From: Thalassobaculum sp965228445
GTDB lineage: Bacteria > Pseudomonadota > Alphaproteobacteria > Thalassobaculales > Thalassobaculaceae
DNA: 64,000 nucleotides
Direction: 5' to 3'
NCBI GenBank assembly: GCA_965228445.1
Contig: OZ245813.1
Span: forward strand, 2,356,001 to 2,420,000
Shown: positions 24,042-32,255 of the stretch, one piece after another
Position numbering within the stretch: the stretch's first letter is position 1
Layout of the letters: each line of letters opens with the position of its first letter
Translations under genes and position numbers: made by a program
The notes under the pieces: generated by a model
Databases searched by the model: none
What the model was told of the DNA's origin: nothing
Seen by the model: the letters and a program-made list of their open reading frames with translations, nothing else

Positions 24042-24869
24042 ATGCGCCGCCTCCTGCTATCGCTTCTTGCCGCCCAGGCGCTCCTCGCCACGCCGGCTCT
24101 CGCCGAGGGCCGGATCGTGTGCACCCTGATCGAGGAGCGGGCCGGGCCGGCGGCGGACGCTCCGCGCGTTCTGGTGCAGGAAGGGGACTGCGATCTGCGC
24201 TACTCCCCCGCCTCCACCTTCAAGATCGCCATCAGCCTGATGGGGTTCGATGCCGGCATCCTGACCTCCCCCAGTGCGCCGGAGCTGCCGTATCGCGACG
24301 GGTATGTCGACTGGCGCGAGGCCTGGAAACAGCCGGCGGATCCGGCCCGGTGGATGACGGAATCGGTGGTCTGGTACTCGCAGCAGGTCACCGCGCGGCT
24401 GGGACCGGAGCGGTTCGCCGACTATGTCGACGCCTTCGACTACGGCAACCGCAACCTCTCCGGCATGCAGGGCGAGGGCAGTGGGCTGACCACGGCCTGG
24501 CTCAGCTCCTCCCTGGCGATCTCCGGGGCCGAGCAGGTGGCATTTCTGCAGCGTATGCTCGCCGGCGAGCTGCCGGTCTCCGAGGCGGCGGTGAGCCAGA
24601 CCGCGGAAATCCTGGACTACGGGAGGCGGCCGGGCGGTTGGCATGTCCGCGGCAAGACCGGGTCCGGACTTCCCAGGGAGAAGAACGGCAGCCTGATGTG
24701 GGGCCAGCCCTTCGGCTGGTTCGTCGGCTGGGCCGAGCGCGACGGCCGCACCGTCGTGTTCGCCCGGCTGGTGCAGGAGACCGACAAGCCGGACCGCCCG
24801 TCGGGACCGAAGACGCGGGACGCCCTGTTCGCCGAGTATTTCGATCGGGCCGACGGGATGCCGGAGTGA
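24042..24869 (+). CDS. Class D beta-lactamase (OXA type)
   Basis: Serine beta-lactamase of 275 residues with a Sec signal peptide (MRRLLLSLLAAQALLATPALA, cleavage near ALA-EG). All class D motifs are visible: Ser58-Thr-Phe-Lys61 (PASTFK), Ser108-Val-Val (TESVVWYSQ), Tyr134-Gly-Asn (DYGNRNLSG), Trp200 (GGWHVRGKTG) and Lys205-Thr-Gly207. The Lys61 would be carboxylated. It hydrolyses penicillins at least in principle; spectrum cannot be predicted. It is a single gene with no mobile element, integron or regulator around it, so it looks like a resident chromosomal oxacillinase. It diverges from the SDR gene. Confidence 0.95.
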   Translation: MRRLLLSLLAAQALLATPALAEGRIVCTLIEERAGPAADAPRVLVQEGDCDLRYSPASTFKIAISLMGFDAGILTSPSAPELPYRDGYVDWREAWKQPADPARWMTESVVWYSQQVTARLGPERFADYVDAFDYGNRNLSGMQGEGSGLTTAWLSSSLAISGAEQVAFLQRMLAGELPVSEAAVSQTAEILDYGRRPGGWHVRGKTGSGLPREKNGSLMWGQPFGWFVGWAERDGRTVVFARLVQETDKPDRPSGPKTRDALFAEYFDRADGMPE

Positions 24870-24893
24870 GGGGCGGCCCAGCTCACATTCACC

Positions 24894-24932
24894 TCTTCAC
24901 ACTCCCCGCAACAAGTCCGGGGAGTGAGGAAG
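24894..24932. terminator. Bidirectional hairpin A4 after the beta-lactamase gene
   Basis: CACTCCCCG (24900-24908) and CGGGGAGTG (24918-24926) form a 9-bp stem, extendable with one bulge by CTTC/GAAG. It sits between two convergent genes and is a short relative of the A elements. Confidence 0.7.
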
Positions 24933-24957
24933 AAAGGGATGAGGCGGAAACAGCCCC

Positions 24958-25458
24958 CTAGCGCCGCTTCTCCGCGTAGTTCCTGGAGAAATTGTCAACC
25001 AGCTCCACCGTCAGCGTGCCGATCGCCCGGTCGAGCACGTGGCGGGAGACCAGCAGCCGTTCCTGATCGTACAGGCTGGTCACGCGGAAGCTGCGGTCCT
25101 CGGAGACGTCGAAGGAACTCACCCGCACCTGGAGCACGCCGACGCAGGCGAGCCCCTTGCGATAGCGGCCCGTCGCCGACGGGTGGCCGATGGCATAGAG
25201 CACGAGACTGACCGGCGCCTCGTCCTCCACGGTGATGCCGTACTGCGTCAGCGTGCGGGCGATATGGCTGACCGTGCCGTCGCGATCCTCCCAGCAGCCG
25301 CCGCTGACGTTGTCCTCCACCGCGATCGAGAGCGAGAGCTTGTCCTTCGGACCGCCGAACCACAGAAAGTCCGCGGCCGAGACCCGCCCGGCGGAAGCGA
25401 TCGCCAGAAGCGGCACCGCGCCCAGGAGCATCGCCGCCAGAATGTGACACATGCGCAT
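24958..25458 (-). CDS. Exported protein of unknown function
   Basis: 166 residues, not recognised. The N-terminal ~28 residues are a Sec signal peptide (hydrophobic LAAMLLGAVPLLAIA, cleavage near VSAA-D). The mature part shows an alternating alpha/beta pattern, with SLSIAVEDNVSGGCWEDRDGT, LVLYAIGHPSATGRYRKG and QVRVSSFDVSEDRSFRVTSLYDQ, two Cys (in GGCW and GLACVG) that could form a disulphide, and a Lys/Arg-rich end. Start ATG 25458 has AAGGA at good distance; ATG 25452 is possible. It is isolated between convergent and same-direction genes. Likely periplasmic; no role can be given. Confidence 0.75.
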   Translation of the reverse strand: MRMCHILAAMLLGAVPLLAIASAGRVSAADFLWFGGPKDKLSLSIAVEDNVSGGCWEDRDGTVSHIARTLTQYGITVEDEAPVSLVLYAIGHPSATGRYRKGLACVGVLQVRVSSFDVSEDRSFRVTSLYDQERLLVSRHVLDRAIGTLTVELVDNFSRNYAEKRR

Positions 25459-25558
25459 GCCGTCAGGTCCTTCCCCGCCGGTTGCCCTGTCCTCCCGTCA
25501 CCCTGACCCGAAGTGTACCCGACGTGCGGCCCACCCTCCAGACGCGGCGGCGCCCCGA

Positions 25559-26206
25559 TCAGAACTTGCCGAATTTCAGATAGGCCTGTTCCGGATCCAT
25601 CCCGTCGAGGATCGCCTTGCGCATGTCGCCCTCGGTGGAGACCACCTTCTCGGTCTCGGCCACCACCTCCTCGGCGATCTCGCCCGGGATGATCACCACC
25701 CCGTCCCGGTCGCCGATCAGCCAGTCGCCCGAGCGGATGGTCACCGTGCCGATGGTGATCGGTTCACCCAGCGCGTCGTAGGTCCAGCGTTCGACGATAT
25801 CGGCCGGGGTGTTCAGCTCGCAGAACACCGGGAAGCCCATGTCGAGGATGAAGTCGGTGTCCCGGCAATGGCCGTCCACCACATAACCGCGGGTGCCCTT
25901 CACCGTCAGCGCCTGAGCCGACAGCTCGCCCATCAGCGCCACCGCCTTGGTGTTCGGCTGGCACACCAGCACCTTGCCGCCCGGCACCCGCGACAGCACG
26001 CGGGACCAGCGTAGCAAGGTCTCGTGCCGGCTCAGGGTCTGATCGATATGGCCGGAAATGGTGTAGATCTCGCCGGCCACCCGCTTGGTCGGGTCGAGCG
26101 CCCGCACGCTGGGCGGCAGCACCTGGTTTCCGTAGCCCATCGCCCGCAGCACGTCATGCACGGCGCTGGCGTAGCAGCCGAGCAGCCGATCGGCGAGATC
26201 CGCCAT
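25559..26206 (-). CDS. RraA-like protein (HMG aldolase/oxaloacetate decarboxylase family)
   Basis: 215 residues of the RraA/4-hydroxy-4-methyl-2-oxoglutarate aldolase superfamily. The family core is visible: the DGHCRDTD loop with the Arg-Asp pair (residues ~118-123) for metal and pyruvate binding, GDWLIGDRDGVVIIP near residue 165, and the C-terminal MRKAILDGMDPEQAYLKFGKF. Such enzymes cleave or decarboxylate 2-oxo acids with Mg; the precise substrate varies. Start ATG 26206 has GGGAGAGGAAG upstream. It diverges from the glutamine-synthetase-like gene over an 89-base region. Confidence 0.85.
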   Translation of the reverse strand: MADLADRLLGCYASAVHDVLRAMGYGNQVLPPSVRALDPTKRVAGEIYTISGHIDQTLSRHETLLRWSRVLSRVPGGKVLVCQPNTKAVALMGELSAQALTVKGTRGYVVDGHCRDTDFILDMGFPVFCELNTPADIVERWTYDALGEPITIGTVTIRSGDWLIGDRDGVVIIPGEIAEEVVAETEKVVSTEGDMRKAILDGMDPEQAYLKFGKF

Positions 26207-26295
26207 CTTCCTCTCCCTCGCACAGGCGGCTTTCGGTCCGCCATTGGTTGTCTTTAGAGTAGCCGCGTCGAACAACGCGAACAGGAGTGTGGCGC

Positions 26296-27669
26296 ATGGA
26301 GTCGAGCGACGTCAAAACCGCGGAGGACGTGCTGGCGCTGGTGGACGAACGGGCGCTGACCCACGTGAAGGTCGGCGTGTTCGACATCGACGGCATCTTC
26401 CGCGCGAAATGGATGGCGCGCGACAAGTTCGCCAGCGCGTTGAAGGGCGGCTTCGGCTTCTGCGACGTGGTGCTGGGCTGGGACAGCAACGACCAGCTCT
26501 ACGAGGACCCGGCGGTGGACGTCACCGGCTGGCATACCGGCTATCCGGACGCCGAGGTGCGCCTGCTGCCGGACACCGCCCGCGACGTAGCCTTCGAGCC
26601 CGACATGGTGATGGTGCTGGGCGAGTTCGCCGGCAAGTGGGAGGCGGTCTGCCCGCGCGGCACCCTGCGCCGGGTGCTGAAGAAAGCCGACGACATGGGC
26701 TTCGCGGTCAAGGCGGCGGCGGAGTACGAGTTCTTCCTGTTCGACGAGACGCCCCATTCGGTGCGCGAGAAGGGCTACCGGGACCTGAAGCCGCTGACCC
26801 CCGGCTTCTTCGGCTATTCCGGCATCCGCTCGTCGGTGCATGCCGACCTGCACCTGATGTTCCTGGAGATGTGCGAGCTGATGGACTTCCCGGTGGAGGG
26901 GCTGCACACCGAGACCGGGCCGGGGGTGATGGAGGCGGCGATCAAGGTGGACGACGCCCTGGTGGCCGCCGACCGGGCCGCCCTGTTCAAGACCTTCACC
27001 AAGGTGTTCTTCCAGCGCCACGACATCATGGCCAGCTTCATGGCCAAGTGGTCGATGGACTATCCGGGCCAGTCCGGCCACATCCACACCTCGCTGACGA
27101 CCAAGGACGGCAAGCCGGTCTTCCACGACCCCAAGGGGGCGCACAGCATGTCCGACACCATGCGCTGGTTCGTCGGCGGCCAACAGGCGCTGATGCCGGA
27201 GCTGCTGTCGATGACCGCGTCGACGGTGAACTCCTACACCCGCCTGATCCCCGGATTCTGGGCGCCGACCCACGCCAACTGGGCGGCCGACAACCGCACC
27301 ACCTCGCTGCGGGTGATCGAGGGCTCGGCGAAGTCGCAGCGCGTCGAGTACCGGGTGGCGGCGGCCGACGCGAACCCGTATCTGGCGATGGCGGCGGCGA
27401 TCGGCTCCGGGCTGTGGGGCATCGAGAACAAGGTCGAGCCGGGCGAGGGTGTGGTCGGCAATGCCTATGCCAAGAAGTTCCCGGCGAAATCCGCCCTGCC
27501 CGGCTCGCTCGGCGAGGCGGCGGCGCGGCTGAAACGCTCGAAGGCGGCGCGGGAGCTGTTCGGCGACGGTTTCGTAGACCACTTCTCCGCCAGCCGGTTG
27601 TGGGAGGAACGCGAGTACCGGCGCCACGTGACCGACTGGGAGCTGGCGCGGTATTTCGAGATCATCTGA
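26296..27669 (+). CDS. Glutamine synthetase-like gamma-glutamyl ligase
   Basis: 457-residue GS-fold enzyme that joins glutamate to an amine with ATP. GS landmarks: EYEFFLF (metal-binding Glu, ~residue 139), GPGVMEAAI, SGHIHTSL, NSYTRLIPGFWAP and R-x-E-x-R as RVEYRVAA near residue 349. NRTTSLRV replaces the NRSAAIRI of true GlnA, and the protein lacks the adenylylation-site region of GlnA, so it belongs to the specialised group (GlnT, gamma-glutamylmethylamide or polyamine ligases). ATG 26296 follows AGGAG by 8 bases; the GTG 9 bases earlier is less likely. Substrate inference (a small amine) rests on family and on neighbouring N-methyl-amine genes. Confidence 0.88.
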   Translation: MESSDVKTAEDVLALVDERALTHVKVGVFDIDGIFRAKWMARDKFASALKGGFGFCDVVLGWDSNDQLYEDPAVDVTGWHTGYPDAEVRLLPDTARDVAFEPDMVMVLGEFAGKWEAVCPRGTLRRVLKKADDMGFAVKAAAEYEFFLFDETPHSVREKGYRDLKPLTPGFFGYSGIRSSVHADLHLMFLEMCELMDFPVEGLHTETGPGVMEAAIKVDDALVAADRAALFKTFTKVFFQRHDIMASFMAKWSMDYPGQSGHIHTSLTTKDGKPVFHDPKGAHSMSDTMRWFVGGQQALMPELLSMTASTVNSYTRLIPGFWAPTHANWAADNRTTSLRVIEGSAKSQRVEYRVAAADANPYLAMAAAIGSGLWGIENKVEPGEGVVGNAYAKKFPAKSALPGSLGEAAARLKRSKAARELFGDGFVDHFSASRLWEEREYRRHVTDWELARYFEII

Positions 27670-27700
27670 TCCGGGGCTGTTCTGGGTGGGGTCGAGAACG

Positions 27701-27742
27701 CCCTTCGACACGCGCCCTGCGGGCGCTGCTCAGGGTGAGGTC
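27701..27742 (+). repeat. Paired hairpin repeat B1
   Basis: Conserved arm CCCTTCGACACG, inner stem GCGCCC-TGC-GGGCGC, then arm TGCTCAGGGTGAGGTC. It faces B2 across the tandem array, in opposite orientation. Confidence 0.85.
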
Positions 27743-27758
27743 GGAGTATTGGGAAATG

Positions 27759-27859
27759 ACCTAACCCTGACTCTCTGGCTTAACCCCAGCTCTCTGACCT
27801 CGCCCTGGCTCTCTAACCTAACCCCAACTCTCTGACCTCGCCCTGTCTCTCTCTCTCAG
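27759..27859. repeat. Decayed ~19-bp tandem array between B1 and B2
   Basis: Five degenerate units at 27759, 27779, 27797, 27816 and 27835, each reading approximately ACCT-A/C-ACCC-T/C-...-CTCTCT; the last runs into the GACCTCACCCTGAGCAG arm of B2. The unit shares ACCT(C/A)(A/G)CCCTG with that arm, so the array probably grew from it. Confidence 0.8.
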
Positions 27860-27911
27860 ACCTCACCCTGAGCAGGCCCCCGGACGTCAGTCCGGGGGTC
27901 GTGTCGAAGGG
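27859..27911 (-). repeat. Paired hairpin repeat B2
   Basis: GACCTCACCCTGAGCAG, inner stem CCCCCGGAC-GTCA-GTCCGGGGG, then CGTGTCGAAGGG. Inverted copy of B1 with a different inner stem. It lies just before the convergent serine hydrolase gene end. Confidence 0.85.
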
Positions 27912-27924
27912 CGGTCCAGTGCAC

Positions 27925-29037
27925 TTACCCCAGCGCCTTCATCAGCCGCTTGGCGAAGCCGTCCAGGGAGGCCTTGTCGATCCAGCGCAGGACGCAGACC
28001 AGGTCCAGCTGCGGATCGATCCAGATCACATTGGAGCCCACGCCCATGGCGAAGTAGCTGGTCCGCGGCGCGCTCGGCACGTGGCGGCCGTCGCCGTTCA
28101 GCCACCAGAGATATCCGTAGCTCGGGTTGAGTTCGCACGGCGTGGTGCAGGCGTCGATCCAGTCCGGCGAGATCAGCGGCACCCCGCCCCACATGCCGCG
28201 GCGCTGCATCAGCAGGCCGACCCGGGCGTGGTCGCGGGCGGAGATGAACAGCCCACCGCCCCAATGGGCGCCGCCGGAGACCGACTGCATGGGCTGGCCG
28301 TCGACCTCGACCCAGGAGTTGATGTAGCCGTTCCAGCTCCAGGTGTCCGACGCGCCGATCGGATCCATGATCCGGGTCTTCAGCACCTTCGGCAGCGGCT
28401 TCTTGTGGACCCGCAGCAGCGACAGGGACAGGCGGTTCACCCGCACGTCGTTGTATTCCCAGAACCCGCCGGGTGCCGCGAGATCCCGGTGGGTGCCCTT
28501 CTTCGACGGGGTGCCCGGCGGCAGGGAGAGGTCGCGGTTGCGGTCCACCAGGTCGGGCTTGGAGAACAGGGTGCCCTCCCACTCGGACGTGTTCTGCAGG
28601 AAGTGCTTCCAGGTGCAGGACTTGTTCTGGGCGGCGTCGAAGCCGCCGTCGTCGACCAGCGCGCCGACCGGGTCGTTCACGTCGCCGATCAGCCCGTCAT
28701 CGACCGCCAGGCCGGCCATGATCGAGAGGTAGGACTTGGTGACCGAGAAGGTGATGTCGGCCCGGTCGGTCGGCCCCCATTCGGCCAGGATCTTGCCGCC
28801 CTTCAGCACCAGACCGCCGGCCGGGCCGCGCGGGGCCGTCGGGCCGATGATGTCGCCCAGCGGCGGCGGCTCGGAGAAGTGTCCGCCCTCCAGCGCCTTG
28901 GCGATATCGCGGTTCATCTTCGACTCGTGGTCGATGGCGAAGGTCACGGCCTCCTGCAGCGCAGCCGCATCGGCCCCCGCCTCGGCAGGCTCGATCCGGG
29001 CCCAGTCGTCGCCGGCACCCGGCACGTAGTCGGTCAT
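27925..29037 (-). CDS. Serine hydrolase of the class C beta-lactamase/EstB fold
   Basis: 370 residues, family of penicillin-binding-protein-like esterases and class C-fold hydrolases. Nucleophile tetrad Ser98-Val-Thr-Lys101 (ITFSVTKSYL) and the Tyr195 motif (EYNDVRVN, in place of YSN) are visible; a GGAHWGGGLFIS region near 255 matches the third-motif area. There is no signal peptide, so it is probably cytoplasmic and an esterase or amidase rather than a resistance enzyme. Start ATG 29037 follows TTGGGAGAG. It lies downstream of the serine-glyoxylate aminotransferase gene, separated by repeat A5. Confidence 0.87.
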   Translation of the reverse strand: MTDYVPGAGDDWARIEPAEAGADAAALQEAVTFAIDHESKMNRDIAKALEGGHFSEPPPLGDIIGPTAPRGPAGGLVLKGGKILAEWGPTDRADITFSVTKSYLSIMAGLAVDDGLIGDVNDPVGALVDDGGFDAAQNKSCTWKHFLQNTSEWEGTLFSKPDLVDRNRDLSLPPGTPSKKGTHRDLAAPGGFWEYNDVRVNRLSLSLLRVHKKPLPKVLKTRIMDPIGASDTWSWNGYINSWVEVDGQPMQSVSGGAHWGGGLFISARDHARVGLLMQRRGMWGGVPLISPDWIDACTTPCELNPSYGYLWWLNGDGRHVPSAPRTSYFAMGVGSNVIWIDPQLDLVCVLRWIDKASLDGFAKRLMKALG

Positions 29038-29156
29038 GCGATCTCTCCCAATGGGTTCGGCGGCGATGCTAGCGATCTTTCCCGCCGCGCCAAGCCATGG
29101 AATTGGGACGAACGTTGGAATGGGAGGTGTGTCTGGGCCAAGCTTATCTCCCTCAT

Positions 29157-29286
29157 CGTCTCCCCGGCCCTGAGCCGGGGCCCAGGGCGACGCTCGCTGA
29201 GACGCCGACGTCGTTTCGTCAGCGCTCCAGCAGGTCGACGGCTGGATCCCGGGTCAATCCCGGATTTAATCCGGGACGGGAAGACG
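29157..29286. repeat. Intergenic palindromic element A5
   Basis: Left half CGTCTCCCCGG-CCCTGAG-CCGGGGCCCAGG, right half GGATCCCGG...ATCCGGGACGGGAAGACG; the halves are inverted and each forms its own hairpin. It fills the gap between two leftward genes. Confidence 0.8.
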
Positions 29287-29300
29287 GGAAAGGGAAGGGC

Positions 29301-30485
29301 CTACCGCGTCTCCGCCAGGTAGGAGACCGCCGCGGCGACGCCGCCCTCGCCGTGGGGGATGCCCTGGCGCTTTAGCTGCATCTCAACCGTGGCGAGGCAG
29401 CCCAGGATCATCGGCTCGTTCAGGTCGCCCAGATGGCCGATGCGGAACACCTTGCCGGACAGGCGCGACAGCCCGCCGCCCAGTGCCACGTTGCTCTCCG
29501 ACAGCACCTTGCCGCGGAAGGCGTCGGCATCGAATCCGTCGGGCATGCGCACCGCGGTCACCGAGTTCGACAGCGCCTCCTCGTCGCGGCCGTAGAGGCT
29601 CGGCCCGTTGCCACGGCCCCAGGCCTTCACCGCCCGCCGGGTCGCCTCGCCGAGACGGGCATGGCGCGCGAAGACATGGTCCAGCCCCTCCTCCAGCAGC
29701 ATCTTCAGCCCTTCGCGCATGGCGAAGAACAGGTGGCTCGGGGCCGTGCCGGCGAACCGCAGCCGGCCGTTCTCCAACGCCTTGATGCCGTCCCAGTCGA
29801 AATACTTGCGCGGAAGACGGGCGGTCGCGGTCGCCGCCATCGCCTTTTCGCTGACGCCGGAAATACCGAGGCCGACCGGCAGCATCAGCCCCTTCTGCGA
29901 GCCCGCCACGGCGACATCCACCCCCCACTCGTCCATGCGGAAATCCATGGAGGCGAGCGAGGAGATGGTGTCGACCATGAACAGGGCCGGATGGCCCGAC
30001 GCCCTGATGGCCTTGCCGATCGCTTCGACGTCGTGGGTGAGCCCGGTGGAGGTCTCGTTATGGACGACGCAGACCGCCTTGATCGCATGGTCCTTGTCGT
30101 CGGCGAGGGCCTCGGCGACCCGGTCGGGGTCGAAGGCCCGGTCCCAGTCGTTGGCCAGCGTGACCACCTTGAGCCCCATGGCTTCGGCCATCTCGCCCCA
30201 GGATTCCGAGAACCGGCCGGTCTCGCACATCAGGATCGTGTCGCCCGGCGAGCAGGTGTTGGTCATCGCCGCTTCCCACGAGCCGTGGCCCGAGGCGGCA
30301 TAGACCATGATCTCGCCCTCGGTCTTCAGGATCTTCGCCAGATTGGCCTTGCATTCGACCTGCACGTCCCAGAATTCCGGGGTCATGAAGTCGAGCGCGG
30401 GCCGGTGCATCGCCTGAAGCACCCGGTCCGGGATGTTGGTCGGACCGGGGATGTTGAGAAACTGTCGGCCGGGCTGTCGGGACAT
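29301..30485 (-). CDS. Serine-glyoxylate aminotransferase (class V)
   Basis: Converts serine and glyoxylate to hydroxypyruvate and glycine (or the alanine/glyoxylate variant); 394 residues, PLP-dependent, cytoplasmic. Start region FLNIPGPTNIPDRVLQAM is the substrate-binding segment of this family; SGHGSWEAAMTN at ~65-76 binds PLP phosphate; the PLP lysine is Lys198 in VAGSQKGLMLP. It links to the glycerate 2-kinase at 37.9-39.2 kb, which would act after hydroxypyruvate reduction, so a serine-cycle-like or glyoxylate route is suggested; the reductase is not in the window. DUF1330 lies 28 bases upstream on the same strand. Confidence 0.93.
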   Translation of the reverse strand: MSRQPGRQFLNIPGPTNIPDRVLQAMHRPALDFMTPEFWDVQVECKANLAKILKTEGEIMVYAASGHGSWEAAMTNTCSPGDTILMCETGRFSESWGEMAEAMGLKVVTLANDWDRAFDPDRVAEALADDKDHAIKAVCVVHNETSTGLTHDVEAIGKAIRASGHPALFMVDTISSLASMDFRMDEWGVDVAVAGSQKGLMLPVGLGISGVSEKAMAATATARLPRKYFDWDGIKALENGRLRFAGTAPSHLFFAMREGLKMLLEEGLDHVFARHARLGEATRRAVKAWGRGNGPSLYGRDEEALSNSVTAVRMPDGFDADAFRGKVLSESNVALGGGLSRLSGKVFRIGHLGDLNEPMILGCLATVEMQLKRQGIPHGEGGVAAAVSYLAETR

Positions 30486-30513
30486 GCGTCTACTCCGCTG
30501 TTATTCCACGCCT

Positions 30514-30807
30514 TTATTCCACGCCTTCGACGAGGATCGCATTGGCCACGCTGCAGGACTGGCGCAGGTCCTTGGGGCCCTTGTATTCCTCGCTGTGGTA
30601 CCAGGCCTTGGCCTGCTCGTAGCTCGGGAACTTCAGGGCGACCATGCGGCCAAGGGGCTCGGCCCCTTCCAGCTTCTCGAACTTGCCGCCGCGGACCAGA
30701 TACTCGCCGCCATACTGCGCGATGGTGGCCGGCACCTGGGCGCGATAGGCCTCGAACGTCTCCTGGTCCTTCACATCGACCTGAACGATCACGTATCCGA
30801 AAGCCAT
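30514..30807 (-). CDS. DUF1330 family protein
   Basis: A 97-residue ferredoxin-like (dimeric alpha-beta barrel) protein of the DUF1330 family: AFGYVIVQVDVKDQETFEAY at the start, GGEYLVRGGKFEKLEG in the middle, and VALKFPSYEQAKAWYHSEEY, the signature strand-helix. Function unknown; such proteins often act as small stress or ring-type enzymes. ATG 30807 has GAGGAGGAA upstream; longer frames contain no homology. The gene precedes the serine-glyoxylate aminotransferase gene by 28 bases, so they are likely co-transcribed. Confidence 0.9.
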   Translation of the reverse strand: MAFGYVIVQVDVKDQETFEAYRAQVPATIAQYGGEYLVRGGKFEKLEGAEPLGRMVALKFPSYEQAKAWYHSEEYKGPKDLRQSCSVANAILVEGVE

Positions 30808-31023
30808 GTCCTGTTCCTCCTCGCTTGGTGTGATGTTGGCGCATTCGCGGTCGTCGCGCGCGCAAGACAATCTCATAGACCCATGAGCTGGATTTGTCCG
30901 TAGCCCAGGCGCGCATGCTATCGTCGCGGGAGGGAAATCGGGTGACGGCAAGGATCGAGGGAGACGCGGCATAGGACGAGGTCATCCGAGACCGGCACAG
31001 GGATGCTCCGACCAGCCAACCGT

Positions 31024-31079
31024 TACTCTGCGACGCCCCTGCCCCCTACTCTGCAACGCCCTCACCCATACTCTCTATA
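31024..31079. repeat. Decayed tandem repeat next to B3
   Basis: Units ending in TACTCTG or TACTCTCTAT (near 31034, 31051 and 31076) with C-rich interiors (CGCCCCTGCCCCC, CGCCCTCACCCA), running directly into the ACCTCACCCTGAGCAG arm. This mirrors the array before B2, with a slightly longer period (~23-25 bp). Confidence 0.65.
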
Positions 31080-31128
31080 ACCTCACCCTGAGCAGCCCTT
31101 TCCCGACGGGAAAGGGCGTGTCGAAGGG
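31080..31128 (-). repeat. Paired hairpin repeat B3
   Basis: ACCTCACCCTGAGCAG, inner stem CCCTTTCCC-GAC-GGGAAAGGG, then CGTGTCGAAGGG. Thirteen bases separate it from B4 in the opposite orientation. Confidence 0.85.
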
Positions 31129-31141
31129 CGGCACGCGCTCG

Positions 31142-31182
31142 TCCTTCGACACGTCGATGCGCTCCTGCTCAGGACGACGAGG
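31142..31182 (+). repeat. Paired hairpin repeat B4 (divergent copy)
   Basis: TCCTTCGACACG, a short degenerate interior, then TGCTCAGGACGACGAGG. The arms are conserved in outline but the inner stem has decayed. Confidence 0.65.
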
Positions 31183-31218
31183 TGCTGTCTTTAGGACTGT
31201 GTGCGCGCGGTGATCGGC

Positions 31219-31962
31219 CTACTCGCTCACCAGGTTCGCCGCCAGGAAATCCCGGAATGCGTCCCAGGACTGGGTGTCCGCCACTTCGCGGTAGCGGTCG
31301 CTGTCGAATACCGTGAAGGCGTGCGGGGCGCCGGAATAGACCTGAATCTCGTACATCACCCCGGCCTTCTCCAACTCCTCCGACAGGGCGGCCACCTGGC
31401 TCATGGGCACCGAGGTGTCGGCACCGCCATGGGCGATCAGAATCGGCGAGGTGTCGGCCGGATAGCTCTGGCCCTCCGGAGTGGAAAGGCCGCCATGGAA
31501 CGAGGCGTAACCCACGACGTTGGCCGCCTTGCCCGAGCGCGCCAGCTCCAGGGTCGCGGCACCTCCGAAGCAGTAGCCCATCACCACCGTCTTGCCGTCG
31601 CGCTCCTTGCGCGCCTCGGCGAGGCCGCCCAGGATCAGGCTGCGCATGCGGTCGCGGTCGTTGTACAGCTTGCCGGTCTCCGCCTTCTTGGCACCGGTCT
31701 CCACCGGGCGGTTGCCCTTGCCGTAGAGATCCACCGCGAACGCGTCGTAGCCGAGCTCCGCCAGCATCTCCGCCCGCTTCTCCTCGTAGGCCGTCAGGCC
31801 GTCCCAGTCATGGATGACCAGCACCAGTCCCTTGGACTCGCCGGCGGCATCCGCCCGATAGCCGGTGAAAGTCTCGCCATTAACGGTGTACTCGACGGTT
31901 TCGCCGGCGAAGGCGGAGAACGGGATCAGGGCGGCGAGCGCCGCGGCGGCCAGAAAACGCAT
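31219..31962 (-). CDS. Dienelactone hydrolase family protein, exported
   Basis: 247-residue alpha/beta hydrolase of the DLH family with Cys nucleophile: Cys131 (VMGYCFGGAA), Asp182 (AHGGADTSVP) and His214 (GAPHAFTVFD). A Sec signal peptide covers MRFLAAAALAALIPFSAFA, unlike cytoplasmic ClcD/TfdE, so it works in the periplasm. The chosen start at 31962 has AGGGAGA upstream; the in-frame extension to 32118 is not protein-like. True dienelactone hydrolysis is not implied; the exported subgroup has unknown substrates. It diverges from the methyltransferase gene. Confidence 0.88.
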   Translation of the reverse strand: MRFLAAAALAALIPFSAFAGETVEYTVNGETFTGYRADAAGESKGLVLVIHDWDGLTAYEEKRAEMLAELGYDAFAVDLYGKGNRPVETGAKKAETGKLYNDRDRMRSLILGGLAEARKERDGKTVVMGYCFGGAATLELARSGKAANVVGYASFHGGLSTPEGQSYPADTSPILIAHGGADTSVPMSQVAALSEELEKAGVMYEIQVYSGAPHAFTVFDSDRYREVADTQSWDAFRDFLAANLVSE

Positions 31963-32255
31963 GGAATAGGTCTCCCTGTAGCGAGGTCGAAATGAGCGCG
32001 GCCCAATGTCCGATTGAAAGATAGATGAGGCCCCGCACGGGTTTCGCAAGCCACAGCCCGCGCCGGCAAAAGCAGAACGACGAAAGCCCAGACGACAAAG
32101 GCCCTTAGAGTGTTCCATGTGCGACGGAAACGACCCGCGATGTCGGTTTCAATACATTCGGGGTTTGGTCGCAGACGCCTATCGGTTAAGGTTCTGCTGC
32201 GCTGCAACAGGCGCATATCCGAACATCCATTCAACGACCTGAGAGGTAACACCCC

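Larger units (their letters stand above)
30808..31218. other. 411-bp intergenic region with the B3/B4 pair
   Basis: Between two leftward genes. It holds the DUF1330 promoter (near 30820-30900), a stretch of degenerate repeats (31024-31079), and the inverted pair B3/B4 (31080-31182). The remainder appears featureless. Confidence 0.6.
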
